NCBI GenBank assembly: GCA_951394045.1
Contig: OX595997.1
Coordinates: 1,054,001 to 1,118,000, forward strand
From: Nitzschia sp. DOCU1
Lineage: Eukaryota; Bacillariophyta; Bacillariophyceae; Bacillariales; Bacillariaceae
Length of the DNA: 64,000 nucleotides
Reading direction: 5' to 3'
The notes under the pieces were generated by a model. It was given only the letters and a program-made list of their open reading frames with translations, ran no database searches and was not told the DNA's origin. Of the stretch, positions 1 to 9,374 are shown piece after piece (the stretch's first letter is position 1; every line of letters begins with the position of its first letter). The position numbers and the translations under genes were made by a program.

Positions 1-1017
1 TGCTCGATCGTGCGAAACAGCCGGCCATTGCTTAGAGACGGGCAAAAATATGCGCATGGACGCCGCCGCAAACAACAAAATGTCAAGAGGCTGGCGACTG
101 GTCTGTATGTACTTCATCGTCTTTTCAGCGCCCTCCTTAGTTATGATGTAGCCCATAGTTCCAAAACCACCCAAGAGTCTCACGGCTGGTTCATTACTGT
201 CACTCCAGCTCACATTCACGCGCTTGAAAGCAAAAGGTGCTAGAAATACCATGTCTGCCACGTCGGGAGCCTCGATGACTGGATGGTTGGTAGTGCCGTC
301 GCCAGGAGTAGCAGAGCGCCGAAGAAGGGGCTCCAAGAGTCTAACATCATCTTCAAAAACAAAGAGATAATCTTGTTTTCCGTCCAACAACTTTTCTTTC
401 CACAATTGCAAATGAGACAGGGAACAACCGACATCACCATAGCTCCCTTTGGCTGCAGAAACTGCTAAAAATGGATATTGATCCATCCAATACTTTTGGA
501 GCTTGCCCTTTTCCGACATGGGATCATTACTCCATTCATGCGCCGGGAATCGTTGAATTTCAATCTCACCAGCCTCGTCTCGATTCACACTACGAAATCG
601 TTGCAATCGCTGCGTCGAACGTTCCAGGTTGACCACAAAGGACGTCTCGCTTGTCAAAACAAATTTTCGGATGGATTTGGGGTAGACAGAATCAAAGTAC
701 TTGGCGTGTGCATATCGTAGTGGATTGAAGATGAGTGCCCGCCAGTAGGGATATGGTTCGAAAGGTTTTTCGATGCGTGGAATCCAATACAACAGTTGGC
801 GGACAAACCACCATACAAACAGGGCAATCGAAACACATAGCACCACTTTGCCGACTACAGAGAGAGTCTGGATATATCGCCAGAGACGTTTAGCCCCACT
901 GCACTTGTTGCAGCGAGCCTTCGGCTCCATATCAAATGTAGTCGTGAGTGGCAACGACATGTCTGTCGTTGTTTGCGGATGGTTCGCATCGATATCTTGA
1001 CGGCGGCGTTTGATCAT
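1..1017 (-). CDS. Glycosyltransferase family 25 (LPS-type), type II membrane protein, C-terminus outside window
   Basis: The frame read from the ATG at 1017 stays open to the window edge (339 codons), so the C-terminus is missing. A short basic cytosolic tail is followed by one hydrophobic segment at about residues 50-70 (VVGKVVLCVSIALFVWWFV), which fits a type II Golgi membrane protein. The catalytic part has the GT25 hallmarks: FVVNLERSTQRLQRF near the start of the domain, GCSLSHLQLWKEKL, the acidic metal-site motif LFVFEDDV, and GTMGYIITKEGAEK further on. GT25 enzymes transfer sugars, in eukaryotes for example galactose to hydroxylysine of collagen-like proteins, in bacteria to LPS. An in-frame stop lies at 1078-1080 and no other in-frame ATG intervenes, so 1017 is the start unless there is an upstream exon. 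The sugar and acceptor cannot be told from sequence. Confidence 0.85.
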   Translation of the reverse strand, partial: MIKRRRQDIDANHPQTTTDMSLPLTTTFDMEPKARCNKCSGAKRLWRYIQTLSVVGKVVLCVSIALFVWWFVRQLLYWIPRIEKPFEPYPYWRALIFNPLRYAHAKYFDSVYPKSIRKFVLTSETSFVVNLERSTQRLQRFRSVNRDEAGEIEIQRFPAHEWSNDPMSEKGKLQKYWMDQYPFLAVSAAKGSYGDVGCSLSHLQLWKEKLLDGKQDYLFVFEDDVRLLEPLLRRSATPGDGTTNHPVIEAPDVADMVFLAPFAFKRVNVSWSDSNEPAVRLLGGFGTMGYIITKEGAEKTMKYIQTSRQPLDILLFAAASMRIFLPVSKQWPAVSHDRA

Positions 1018-1600
1018 TCCCTGCCGCGTCCGACTCTTGCTGTACACGGATACTATATATCCCTTTCTCTCGAGGACCTACGCAGTCGTCGACAAGAGTA
1101 TTCTCATTGTCTGCTTTCCTTTCCACACCACGTCGATTTATGATACGGTCCTCGTCCATCTCTCTCGTATCTCTTCGGCGCATCTCATCACACCGCTCAT
1201 CACGAGATGTAGTCGCAAGAGCCTGTTGGGAGGCCTCAAAGAATGGCCCCTTCGAGGCTCTTTCGAGAGTGGAAAAAGGTGTACACTTTCACGTCCATGT
1301 ACTCCGTAACAAAGCACGTTCACTTCTCTACGAGTGTTTTGGGGCAAGCAGATGGACCATTCCCAAAAGGCGACTCGTTTGACTTAAAGTTACGATATAT
1401 GCCTCGGAGGGAGAACGCACCACTTTCTCGCTCAACGGTCACAAAATCCAAAAGCCAAGGACAATTTCTACCGAACTATCTTTTGCTTTCGTTGCAAACT
1501 GTTTGCACCCTTACGGCTAAGGCCAAGTTCAAGCTCTGTGCAGTATCTCAAGAATTCCAGTTGGAAACGCCATCTTGGATCTCTCGCATCGCAAAAAAGC
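1018..1600. other. Intergenic, divergent promoter region
   Basis: This 583-bp stretch separates the divergent GT25 gene (-) and the aldo/keto reductase (+). Short open frames on both strands show no recognisable domain. It probably holds both promoters and 5' UTRs; I see no clear motif. Confidence 0.5.
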
Positions 1601-2635
1601 ATGAGAATGATCTCGTTTCTTCGTTGGTCCGTTGTGGGGCTCCTTGTGAGTGCCATCATGGCAGCCGCAGTGGTGGAATCTCCGACAGTCACGTTACGCG
1701 ATGGCACAGTCATGCCTCAAATGGGTATTGGTGTGTATCGTTGCGAACCTGGTGAGGAAACCGAACAGACCGTCCAGTGGGCGCTCGAGTTGGGAATTCG
1801 CATGGTGGACACGGCGGCCATGTACGAAAATGAGGAAAGTGTCCATGATGCCATTCAAAAGAGTGGAATTCCTCGAGATCAAATCTTTGTGACATCCAAA
1901 TTGGACACGGGAGATCATGGATATCACGCGGCCTACCAAGCGGGTACGTACGCATTACAAGAAACGTTACAAATGCCCTATATGGATTTGTTCTTGATTC
2001 ATACACCCGAAGGCGAAAAAATTGTCGAGACGTGGGATGCTTTGATTGACTTACAAGCGGAAAAGTTGGTTCGTTCGATTGGTGTGAGTAACTTTGGCAT
2101 TGCCCATCTGGAAGCGATTCGAGTGGCGGGGCGTCCGCTTCCAGTTGTGAATCAGATTGAAATGCATCCCCTCATTTACCAAAAACGAAAATCATTGGTG
2201 GAATACTGTCACAAACATGGCATTGCTATCACGGCGTATGGTTCGCTCTTTTCGGGATGGACGGATTTGTACAACCACCCGACCCTAAAGGAAATTGCGG
2301 CCCGCACTGGCAAGTCGATCCCCCAAATCTTGTTGCGATGGGCATTGGAACATGGATTTATTATCATTCCAAAATCGTCCAGTTCCAAAGAACGACAACT
2401 AGAAAACTACAATATTCTGGATTTCAAATTAACTCCCGAAGAAGTCGAAAAATTGGACAATTTGACGAGCGAGCACGAATTCGACGAATACTGGGAGGAC
2501 GCCGATCCAATCGATGAAGAGGAAGTGGATGTTGGAGACTTGGACTTGGCGGAACGTATAAGGGCGGGTGGAGCTGAAGAAGAAGTTGAGGAAGAAGAAG
2601 ACGACGAGGACGACGAGGACGAGGAGGAGTTGTAG
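1601..2635 (+). CDS. Aldo/keto reductase with signal peptide and acidic C-terminal tail
   Basis: NAD(P)H-dependent oxidoreductase of the aldo/keto reductase superfamily, 344 aa from the ATG at 1601. The frame is open further upstream but only from a GTG. The chosen start gives a good signal peptide (MRMISFLRWSVVGLLVSAIMAAA). The TIM-barrel follows with the usual tetrad: Asp and Tyr in VDTAAMYEN, Lys in TSKLDT, His in LIHTPEG. SIGVSNFG, NQIEMHP, LLRWALE and IIPKSSS are standard family motifs, the last contacting the cofactor phosphate. After the barrel comes a tail of about 45 residues made almost wholly of Asp and Glu, ending EEEL. Such tails occur on ER-lumenal proteins, and EEEL loosely resembles DDEL-type retrieval signals, so residence in the ER lumen is possible but unproven. 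Substrate unknown. Confidence 0.9.
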   Translation: MRMISFLRWSVVGLLVSAIMAAAVVESPTVTLRDGTVMPQMGIGVYRCEPGEETEQTVQWALELGIRMVDTAAMYENEESVHDAIQKSGIPRDQIFVTSKLDTGDHGYHAAYQAGTYALQETLQMPYMDLFLIHTPEGEKIVETWDALIDLQAEKLVRSIGVSNFGIAHLEAIRVAGRPLPVVNQIEMHPLIYQKRKSLVEYCHKHGIAITAYGSLFSGWTDLYNHPTLKEIAARTGKSIPQILLRWALEHGFIIIPKSSSSKERQLENYNILDFKLTPEEVEKLDNLTSEHEFDEYWEDADPIDEEEVDVGDLDLAERIRAGGAEEEVEEEEDDEDDEDEEEL

Positions 2636-3229
2636 TGTCTGTCGTCGCGAGCAATGACGACGTTTTGGCCAGGAGTCAGGAAGAAGGCAGGGCGTGATGT
2701 ATGCATGAATGATGTTTACAGAGTTTTGCGAGTGCAGAAACTTTGCCTTCGTATGGACCCGTCGACGATGATACAAGGTCACTAGTTCCTAACAGGTTAT
2801 TCCTACTAGAGTTGTAATTATCATTGATTCTCTGTCCGTCCACCAATCTTTCATCAAAGATCATTTTCTTGCGCTTTAGTTCCCATAGCTTTTGCCAAGA
2901 TATCTTAAGAACGGTTCACGGGACGAACAGAATCCGTTTCCGTAAATTCGAAAGAAGGTGGGGTAGTTTCAACGTTCTACGTGGAATGACTTTTGGGAGA
3001 ATAAGTCGAACAGTGGTCCCTCGTAGCGATCTGGCATGCACATGTGATGAAACTACTTCAAAGCGCTTGATGCATAACCAATATGTCATGTATTTCCAGG
3101 GGAGGGAACGACAAGCTTATCCTGCACCAGAACCAAGGACATAAGTCTTTTGCCCAGATGGATATTCTGACATCCCTGATGATTCATTTCCTTCCAACAG
3201 TTTTGAATTCGTGTCCAGCTCGATGTAGT
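2636..3229. other. Intergenic, nothing recognised
   Basis: 594 bp between the convergent 3' ends of the aldo/keto reductase and the LYR protein. Open frames here (e.g. 2824-3144 +) have no recognisable motif. Probably two 3' UTRs and spacer. Confidence 0.5.
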
Positions 3230-3610
3230 TTACGTCGGCCTGGATTTATTGTCCAAATGCTGCATCAAAAGATTGACGTATTCTCTTGTCAAGGAAGGAT
3301 CGTTGTCGCTATTATTGTCATAACGTCGCTTCATGGTTCGATACTTTTTGAGTTGAATGACGCCAATCATTTCCCGTACCATGAATCGACCCCGTGCCAC
3401 AGCCTTGCGCAGTTCCTTCTCGCACAGTGGGGACTCTAACGAAACCATCACGTTGCTATCATCAGCTTTCAAATAGCAAGATGGACAATTGTCGGGGTTT
3501 CGGAGTGCCTTCTTCCACGTTCGGCGTACGTAGTCCATACCGAGGGGATAGTCGCGGCCAACGACCAGGGCGCGCTTGTACAAATCTCGGACCAATGGGT
3601 GCACCACCAT
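3230..3610 (-). CDS. LYR-motif protein, ETFRF1/LYRM5-like
   Basis: Complex1_LYR-family protein, 126 aa from the ATG at 3610. It opens VVHPLVRDLYKRALVVGRDYP, where LYKR is the LYR-type motif, and ends its conserved part with MIGVIQLKKYRTMKRRY, which matches the C-terminal part of ETFRF1 (LYRM5), a mitochondrial protein that strips FAD from electron-transfer flavoprotein. Between them are GMDYVRRTWKKALRN and the helix ELRKAVARGRFMVREM. The frame is open upstream to a TAG at 3665-3667 with no earlier ATG. A pyrimidine-rich stretch followed by AG lies just upstream, so a short 5' exon (perhaps a targeting peptide) cannot be excluded. A mitochondrial role is inferred from the family. Confidence 0.8.
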   Translation of the reverse strand: MVVHPLVRDLYKRALVVGRDYPLGMDYVRRTWKKALRNPDNCPSCYLKADDSNVMVSLESPLCEKELRKAVARGRFMVREMIGVIQLKKYRTMKRRYDNNSDNDPSLTREYVNLLMQHLDNKSRPT

Positions 3611-4054
3611 CTTTGGGTTGTTTGAAATCTCGCCTTCGTCCAGCAACGAATGCAACTTTCTCCTCTAGCTAGCAACGACAGACAATCAAAAGGTCTTAGA
3701 ACGAAGTCGAAACTACCGTACGGCGGGAGAGACCAACACGGTAGCGGAGAAGAGACGAGGCCTCTCTGCTTTTCTGTGTGGGACGAGAAGACGAGATTTT
3801 GCGTGTATGTGTGCCGTGCGCGGGATAGATCGCGAGTACGACTGAAACGTGACTTGGATATTACTACTTCGGTCGTGTCGTACTATCATACTAATGACCA
3901 GCTGAGCTAAGGACGTACTCTACGTTACAAGTAATGCTACCATTAGCAGAGTCAGAGGAATGGATTGAAGCTCATAGGGCTATAATTATGCAGTTGATGT
4001 GGGCATCCCAAACAAATGTGGTTCGAAAAGAATTCGTTGGGTTGGTTTCAAAGC
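3611..4054. other. Intergenic between two minus-strand genes
   Basis: About 440 bp holding the 5' side of the LYR gene and the 3' side of the ABHD11-like gene. No coding signal beyond a possible short 5' exon for the LYR gene near 3670-3720. Confidence 0.4.
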
Positions 4055-5119
4055 TTATCTGTCCAAATATCTCTTCAATAGTGCAATCGTATCGTCAGGT
4101 GCTTCAGCATGAACCCAGTGACCAGCTCCTCGAATCGTCGTTAACATATGATTGGGAAAGAGTTCGGCAATCCGATCCATGTAGGCGTGTCGGACAAATC
4201 TGGACTGACCACCATGGATGATAAACACATCTCCGTCGTACGATGACATGGAGTGACCGGGCACATCGAATCCAGCTATGCAATCGAGCTGCTCACAGAT
4301 CGTAGCTACTGGTATTTTCCACCCTTTTTGTCGCGCATCGTAATTGGTCAAGACAAAGGCTCGCAGGTTGGGGTCAGGGATGGCCGATCGCAGCTGCTTC
4401 TCCAGAACAGATTTACTTGAGGCATCTTCAATCGATCGCATGGCATGCAAAATGTCCTCTACTGCCTTCCAGTGAGGATCCAACGACGTATATTGTACAG
4501 GAGCAATATCCAAGACAACGAGTCCTGCGACTCGGTCGGGATGTAGCAGACTCATTGCTTGAGCCACTTTTCCTCCCATGGAGTGGCCCACTAGTATGAC
4601 CCGGTCGAGTCCCTGTGAATTCATGAATTCCAAAACATCTTTGGCCATTGCTGGATATGTCATGTCTGGGGCGTGTGCAGAGTCGCCGTGGTTTCTCAGA
4701 TCAACTCCGATTATCTTTCGCGGCTTATCTAGTTGATTGCCCAAGGAGCTGGCAAGAGACGCAAAGTTTCGTTTCGAGCCTAACAGGCCATGCAGAAGTA
4801 GCACTGGCGTTTCACTAGTGTCGCCTGGATTGTGAAACTCCATCCACTGTAACGAAACTGTCGTCTCTTGTAGTGTTGTCGTCGACGTTTGATGCAGCCA
4901 AAGGGGTCGACGTGCACTACGATTTGGGGCAGACGATGATCTGTCCGGTTGCTTTGCCCACAAAGAATGTGAGGTCAAAGATGTGGCTGCAGAAATCAGG
5001 CAAAATCCAACTAGAATCACCCTTCGACAATTCCGAAATGACTTCTTCGTTGAAAATCCCAGGTGATCACTCGAAACACCATCCGCTGTTATTGACAGTC
5101 TTTGCAAGATACGCCTCAT
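4055..5119 (-). CDS. Alpha/beta hydrolase, ABHD11-like
   Basis: Serine hydrolase of the alpha/beta fold, 354 aa from the ATG at 5119 (the open frame extends 10 codons further to a TTG). An N-terminal extension of about 90 residues contains a hydrophobic patch (ILVGFCLISAATSL), possibly an organelle-targeting or membrane segment. The fold begins at LLLHGLLGSKRNF (oxyanion HG). Further motifs are GVDLRNHGDS, the nucleophile elbow VGHSMGGK, LDIAPV, IIHGGQSRFV, which may carry the late-strand region, and the catalytic His in GAGHWVHAEAP. This set matches ABHD11 and YbfF-type esterases. ABHD11 is mitochondrial and protects the lipoylated 2-oxoglutarate dehydrogenase complex; whether that role holds here is inference. 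Confidence 0.85.
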   Translation of the reverse strand: MRRILQRLSITADGVSSDHLGFSTKKSFRNCRRVILVGFCLISAATSLTSHSLWAKQPDRSSSAPNRSARRPLWLHQTSTTTLQETTVSLQWMEFHNPGDTSETPVLLLHGLLGSKRNFASLASSLGNQLDKPRKIIGVDLRNHGDSAHAPDMTYPAMAKDVLEFMNSQGLDRVILVGHSMGGKVAQAMSLLHPDRVAGLVVLDIAPVQYTSLDPHWKAVEDILHAMRSIEDASSKSVLEKQLRSAIPDPNLRAFVLTNYDARQKGWKIPVATICEQLDCIAGFDVPGHSMSSYDGDVFIIHGGQSRFVRHAYMDRIAELFPNHMLTTIRGAGHWVHAEAPDDTIALLKRYLDR

Positions 5120-5536
5120 TATTCTGAAAGGAATGCTGTTTGGAGACAAGGTCGATGAATGGACTTCCTAAACAATCGTTTACGGAACAAACACAATTTC
5201 TAAGATGGTCGACGGCGGCAGAGATCCTCTTCGTCCAGCAAGACGACGATGTCCCACCACTTGAGCAGCAGGGAGGACTGGATGGTTTGTCGGCGACGCA
5301 ATCCTCGAAGCAACAAGGTTGATGATGCCACCATCTGCCAAAAAGCGCGAAAATGATAGGCCGATTGCATGTTTGCTTGCTGGCTATCACCACGTCATTA
5401 CTGATGGCGGACAGACTGTGTTGTCGAAGAAGTCAAACATGTGTTCGCGCAAGCCGGCAGTGCCAAAAAACGGCTTTCGCACAAAACGGCATTTGTAAAG
5501 TCACAAAGGCCGGCGTGCGAGCCCGTCGACATTCCC
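5120..5536. other. Intergenic, divergent promoter region
   Basis: About 417 bp between the divergent ABHD11-like (-) and PDZ-protein (+) genes. Short frames only; no motif recognised. Confidence 0.4.
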
Positions 5537-7688
5537 ATGCCCCACCAACGGTCAAAAAGATGCCATCTCTTTGCGGTAGTTACCTCATTGTTGTTCAGTT
5601 TTCTGCTTCTCCGTGCTAAGGTGCATGGCCACATTCCGCTGCATCTTGCTAACGTTGTGATCATGGCATTGAACAATCCCCAATCAATTCCTCGCAACGA
5701 TCGCCACAGTGTTGGCCACCGTACGGCATCCACTGTCGGTCGAGGCCCTCCTCAATACGACGACAGGGATAAACGATTCAGCACTACTTTCTTGATTGTT
5801 TTGGTGTCACTGCTGTTTGTGGCTGTATTCGGGGGTGCTTTGGTCGGAGGAGTGGTAACCGGAGACCCTTCTAATGGATTTTTCATCACGATCATCGCAG
5901 CTTCCGGCGTGGCCATTGGTGTTGCTGCATGCGTGTCCCTTCGGTATTGTTATCAGCAACGCACCGCCAGCGCCCAACGCGACTTTGCTATGAAGGAAAA
6001 TCGCACTGAGGAGATTCATGGTACCTTTACTCGAAGTGTGGATGACGATGAGGAGGCAGGATACTATGACAACCGTGGTCAATACTATCCTAATCGGGAA
6101 CCTGTTCAGGAAAGGATCCCAGAAGTCACTGCCCCTATCATGGCACCTACCGACATCAGTGCCATGAGCCCTACAACTTACGATTTAGAATCGTATGGTC
6201 AGACTGCTTCTCAGTTCTCTAGAAGCGAATACAACGGTAACGGCTACAGACCGAGAATCAATCAGAAACAGATCGTAGAGGAACGTCGTGGTCCCTTTGA
6301 CTTCTCAAGTGTGAGCACCCCATGCAGGAATGGCATTCCCATGCGCCTAGACCCTCCAGAGGATAACATTGGATGCAACTTGTATTGTGGATTGCCGCTT
6401 TCGAAAGATCCTTCAGCTGCCATTGCAGCAGCTGATGGAAGTTTTGTTCATGATGAAGATTCTGATGTTGACCCCGTCTCTCCTGCGAGATCCCACTCCA
6501 CTCGAAGCGTCTCGCCTGCAAGATCCCAATCCTCGCGAAGCCAAAGATCACGCTACGACGTGGATGATGAAGAAGAGACATCTGACAGAAATAGCGAAGT
6601 CATGACAGATGCTTCTAGAGGCATGAAGAGAGATCGTTCGAAGAGTCCTCGAAACGATAGAAAGGCAATGGTAAGCCGAAGCATGACAGCCTTTTTGTTT
6701 TGCGCATTCCCCATCAGGGCCTGTCTCTAACATATTTTTCTGAACCAAGAACGACCTTGTTGCTCCTCCGCCTCCACCGCCACCGCCTCGTTCAACGAGA
6801 TCGAGCAATTCGGGTCACAATTCTCAAAGCTCCAAGACTGTCCCTGGAACCCCTACTGCTAGCGAGACCGGTAGTACTGTCAGCAGCCTATTCCTCAAGC
6901 CCTTTGCAGCAATGTTCGGAGGCAAGCGCACCACATCTGAAGCTGGATACAGTGATGCCGGCTCCAACGTCAAAGGCTCCGAGGTACGAAGCAACAGGCG
7001 TGTCAAACCTGAGGGGTCGGATAGCGACAATATCCCCAGCAGCGGCAATGAAGGAAGGCCACCAAAGCCAGGAAAGAAGAATAGCGAGAAACGCACGGGT
7101 TTGTCAACTATCGGTGGATATCCTCAGTCTACAATTGGGAAGAATAGTGCTTTCATTGTTCCCCCGCCCCGTCATGTGCCTTCCACTCCTGGGAGCGAAG
7201 CTCCTTCTGAATTCCGTTCGATGGCTGGTAGCAGTGTCTTCAGTAATGGTGTCGCCTCTTCTACCTTTGATCCAGGTGCACGTGATCGTGCCGTCCGACG
7301 CACCCAACGGAACACTAACGCTCTTGGCGCCAACTTCAATGACATGCCTATTTACTACGATGAAGACGAATCTGCTATCCAGTCGGCCGCTCCATCCGTC
7401 CAGTCGGCCACTCCATCCATACCGACTGCGCACAGCGTTGGATATGATGTCTTTGCCCCTCCAGGTCCTATTGGTATGGTGGTGGATACCATTGATAAGG
7501 GCTGTGTGGTTCACTCGTTGAAGAAGACGTCTCCGATGCAAGGATTGATCAACCCTGGTGATTTGATCGTTGCTTTGGATGATGTTGATGTTCGCAATTT
7601 GGATGCCGCCGAGCTAACAAAACTCATGGCAAAGAAGTCCCAACAAAAGGAACGAAAGTTTACGCTCATTCCTGCGGATCAATTGTAA
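5537..7688 (+). CDS. Membrane protein with C-terminal PDZ domain (two exons)
   Basis: Exons 5537-6670 and 6750-7688, with a 79-bp intron (GTAAGC...CCAAG) between Met and NDLVAPPPPPPP; splicing keeps the frame and gives 690 aa. The ATG at 5537 gives a signal-like hydrophobic N-terminus (LFAVVTSLLFSFLLL); the ATG at 5663 (MALNNPQ) would give 648 aa and is a fair alternative. Two hydrophobic segments follow (TTFLIVLVSLLFVAVFGGAL and FFITIIAASGVAIGVAACVS), then a long low-complexity Ser/Arg/Asp-rich cytosolic region with RSRS-like repeats (SPARSHSTRSVSPARSQ) and a PPPPPPP run. The last 90 residues look like a PDZ domain: GPIGMVVDTIDKGCVVHSL, INPGDLIVALDDVDVRNLDAAELTKLM. I infer a membrane-tethered scaffold; no enzymatic domain is visible. 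Confidence 0.8.
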
Positions 7689-7802
7689 TTTGAACACTCG
7701 CCGAGCGCTGAATCTTTGCTCACTGCAGCTCGCGTCCGTGGAAATTATTCAATACGACATGAAGAAAGATCTCAATGCTGTAACACTAATGCATGTTAAA
7801 TA

Positions 7803-8903
7803 TTACTTTAACCATTGTTCGATCTCTGCTTGCATGACATATCCACTCGTGTATGCTACGCACTTGACAGGATGATAGAGCCTTGATGGCATCGGAGGTT
7901 TTTTCCGCCCCAAAGTATAAAGTCGCTTCTCCGCGCCCCGGTCTTGGTAAGGAACGGTATTTCCGCAATGAAATGGATCTCCCACTAGATGTGGACTGAT
8001 TCTGCGTGTCCTGAAGCCTCGTTTCTTGCAAAAGGCGGCAATCATGCCTTCGTGATGTCCCGTCGCCTTATTAGTTTCCAAACTGGCAATCAAGGCCTTG
8101 GCTAGTCGCCGGGATGCCCGAGCTACCATCCAATACGTTTGCATGGGATGAATCGCCCAGCATGGAAATTTGTCGACGTGACAAGTGCCATTCCCCACTC
8201 GGTTCCACCACGTATCATTGCCATATTTAGGCCACTGTTTGCCGTACACAAAGTCAGCCGTATCATTTTTGCTTGTCGGTAACAACACCTTATTCCACAT
8301 GCCCGTATAAAAGACATCACTTTCCACATGCCAGCCATAGTGATATTGCGGATGATGAATCAGGAATTTTAAAAAGGAAGACTTTGTGGAACCCGAGATT
8401 TTGGAATCAAAATTGTCCATGCCAGCACTGACTTGCGGCCAAGAATGCAAACCAGGAATGCTTTTAATCAAACGCTCCGAGGCATTCACCAAGCTGGGAT
8501 ACTTGGAGCGGAACTTGTCGTGTCCATGTAACACCCACACATCCAAACCCGACGTATCTACCAAGTGCTTTAATCGCACAGCTTCACAGCCATCCAAATA
8601 CGACAACGTCACAACCACGGCGGTCCCATTGTCTTGCACGGGAATCTTCCAAGGCACGTTGCTGTTGCTGCTTTTGTCTTCTTCTACTATTCTTCGAGAA
8701 GAAGAACTAGGAGCCAGAACGCCACTGGGAAAGTCGTAAATGTCACCAATCAGCTTGTTTCTACGAGCGCAGTCCCACTCGCTGCAGCATAGCGAAAAGT
8801 ACAAGATGATCTGAAACGAGATTAACACGCAAAGACTGGAATACAATCGGGGTGGATGCATCATCGTCCCTCTCGTTGGTGAGTTGGTAGCGACCTTGCG
8901 CAT
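7803..8903 (-). CDS. Type II membrane glycosyltransferase-like protein
   Basis: 366 aa from a clean ATG at 8903. A short tail is followed by one hydrophobic segment (LYSSLCVLISFQIILYFSL), then a lumenal domain with several N-glycosylation sequons. AVVVTLSYLDGCEAVRLKHLV resembles the first strand of a GT-A fold. YGWHVESDVFYTGMWNK resembles the acidic donor/metal site of Golgi glycosyltransferases (E-S-D-V). Later motifs are WWNRVGNGTCHVDKFPCWAIHPMQTYWMVAR and a Cys-containing C-terminal part. I recall similar proteins in diatom genomes but cannot assign a CAZy family. Function is inferred from topology and the acidic motif. 3' neighbour of the PDZ gene (convergent, 114 bp apart). Confidence 0.6.
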   Translation of the reverse strand: MRKVATNSPTRGTMMHPPRLYSSLCVLISFQIILYFSLCCSEWDCARRNKLIGDIYDFPSGVLAPSSSSRRIVEEDKSSNSNVPWKIPVQDNGTAVVVTLSYLDGCEAVRLKHLVDTSGLDVWVLHGHDKFRSKYPSLVNASERLIKSIPGLHSWPQVSAGMDNFDSKISGSTKSSFLKFLIHHPQYHYGWHVESDVFYTGMWNKVLLPTSKNDTADFVYGKQWPKYGNDTWWNRVGNGTCHVDKFPCWAIHPMQTYWMVARASRRLAKALIASLETNKATGHHEGMIAAFCKKRGFRTRRISPHLVGDPFHCGNTVPYQDRGAEKRLYTLGRKKPPMPSRLYHPVKCVAYTSGYVMQAEIEQWLK

Positions 8904-9374
8904 TCTATGGATGCCGATATGACGCTAGAGAGGGGTGCTGGTGCTCCAGCGGAAAGGAAGGAAGGAAAGTGGGCAAAACCACCATTGCCACCGTCACATA
9001 AGTCAGGCGGGAAAAATGCGTTGGGTGGGAAAAATGCTGGTCGTGCGAGCACGTGCGAAAGGGCGCCAAATCGCCATACGACAAGTAGTAGTCCGGATGG
9101 GATGACTACTACGACTGAATCTTCTATTCGTTATTTGACCAGTGTGACTACTGGTACTACTGTCTGTATGTACGTTCCCCTATACCTATCTCCTAAAAAT
9201 GGTCCAAAAGTTCCGCCGGTCCATCATGCTAGTAGACGGATAATCCCGTTCCATTGAGGTATATCTCTACAACTAGCAAATAGCACTCGTCGCAGCAGCA
9301 AGCTTGTTAACCATTTCGTTTCAGATCCATTACGACTACTCCAAACCCAAATAACGAGGGGTGCATGCACAGAA
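8904..9374. other. Intergenic, nothing recognised
   Basis: 471 bp between two minus-strand genes: promoter of the glycosyltransferase-like gene and 3' UTR of the kinase gene. No coding signal seen. Confidence 0.4.
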
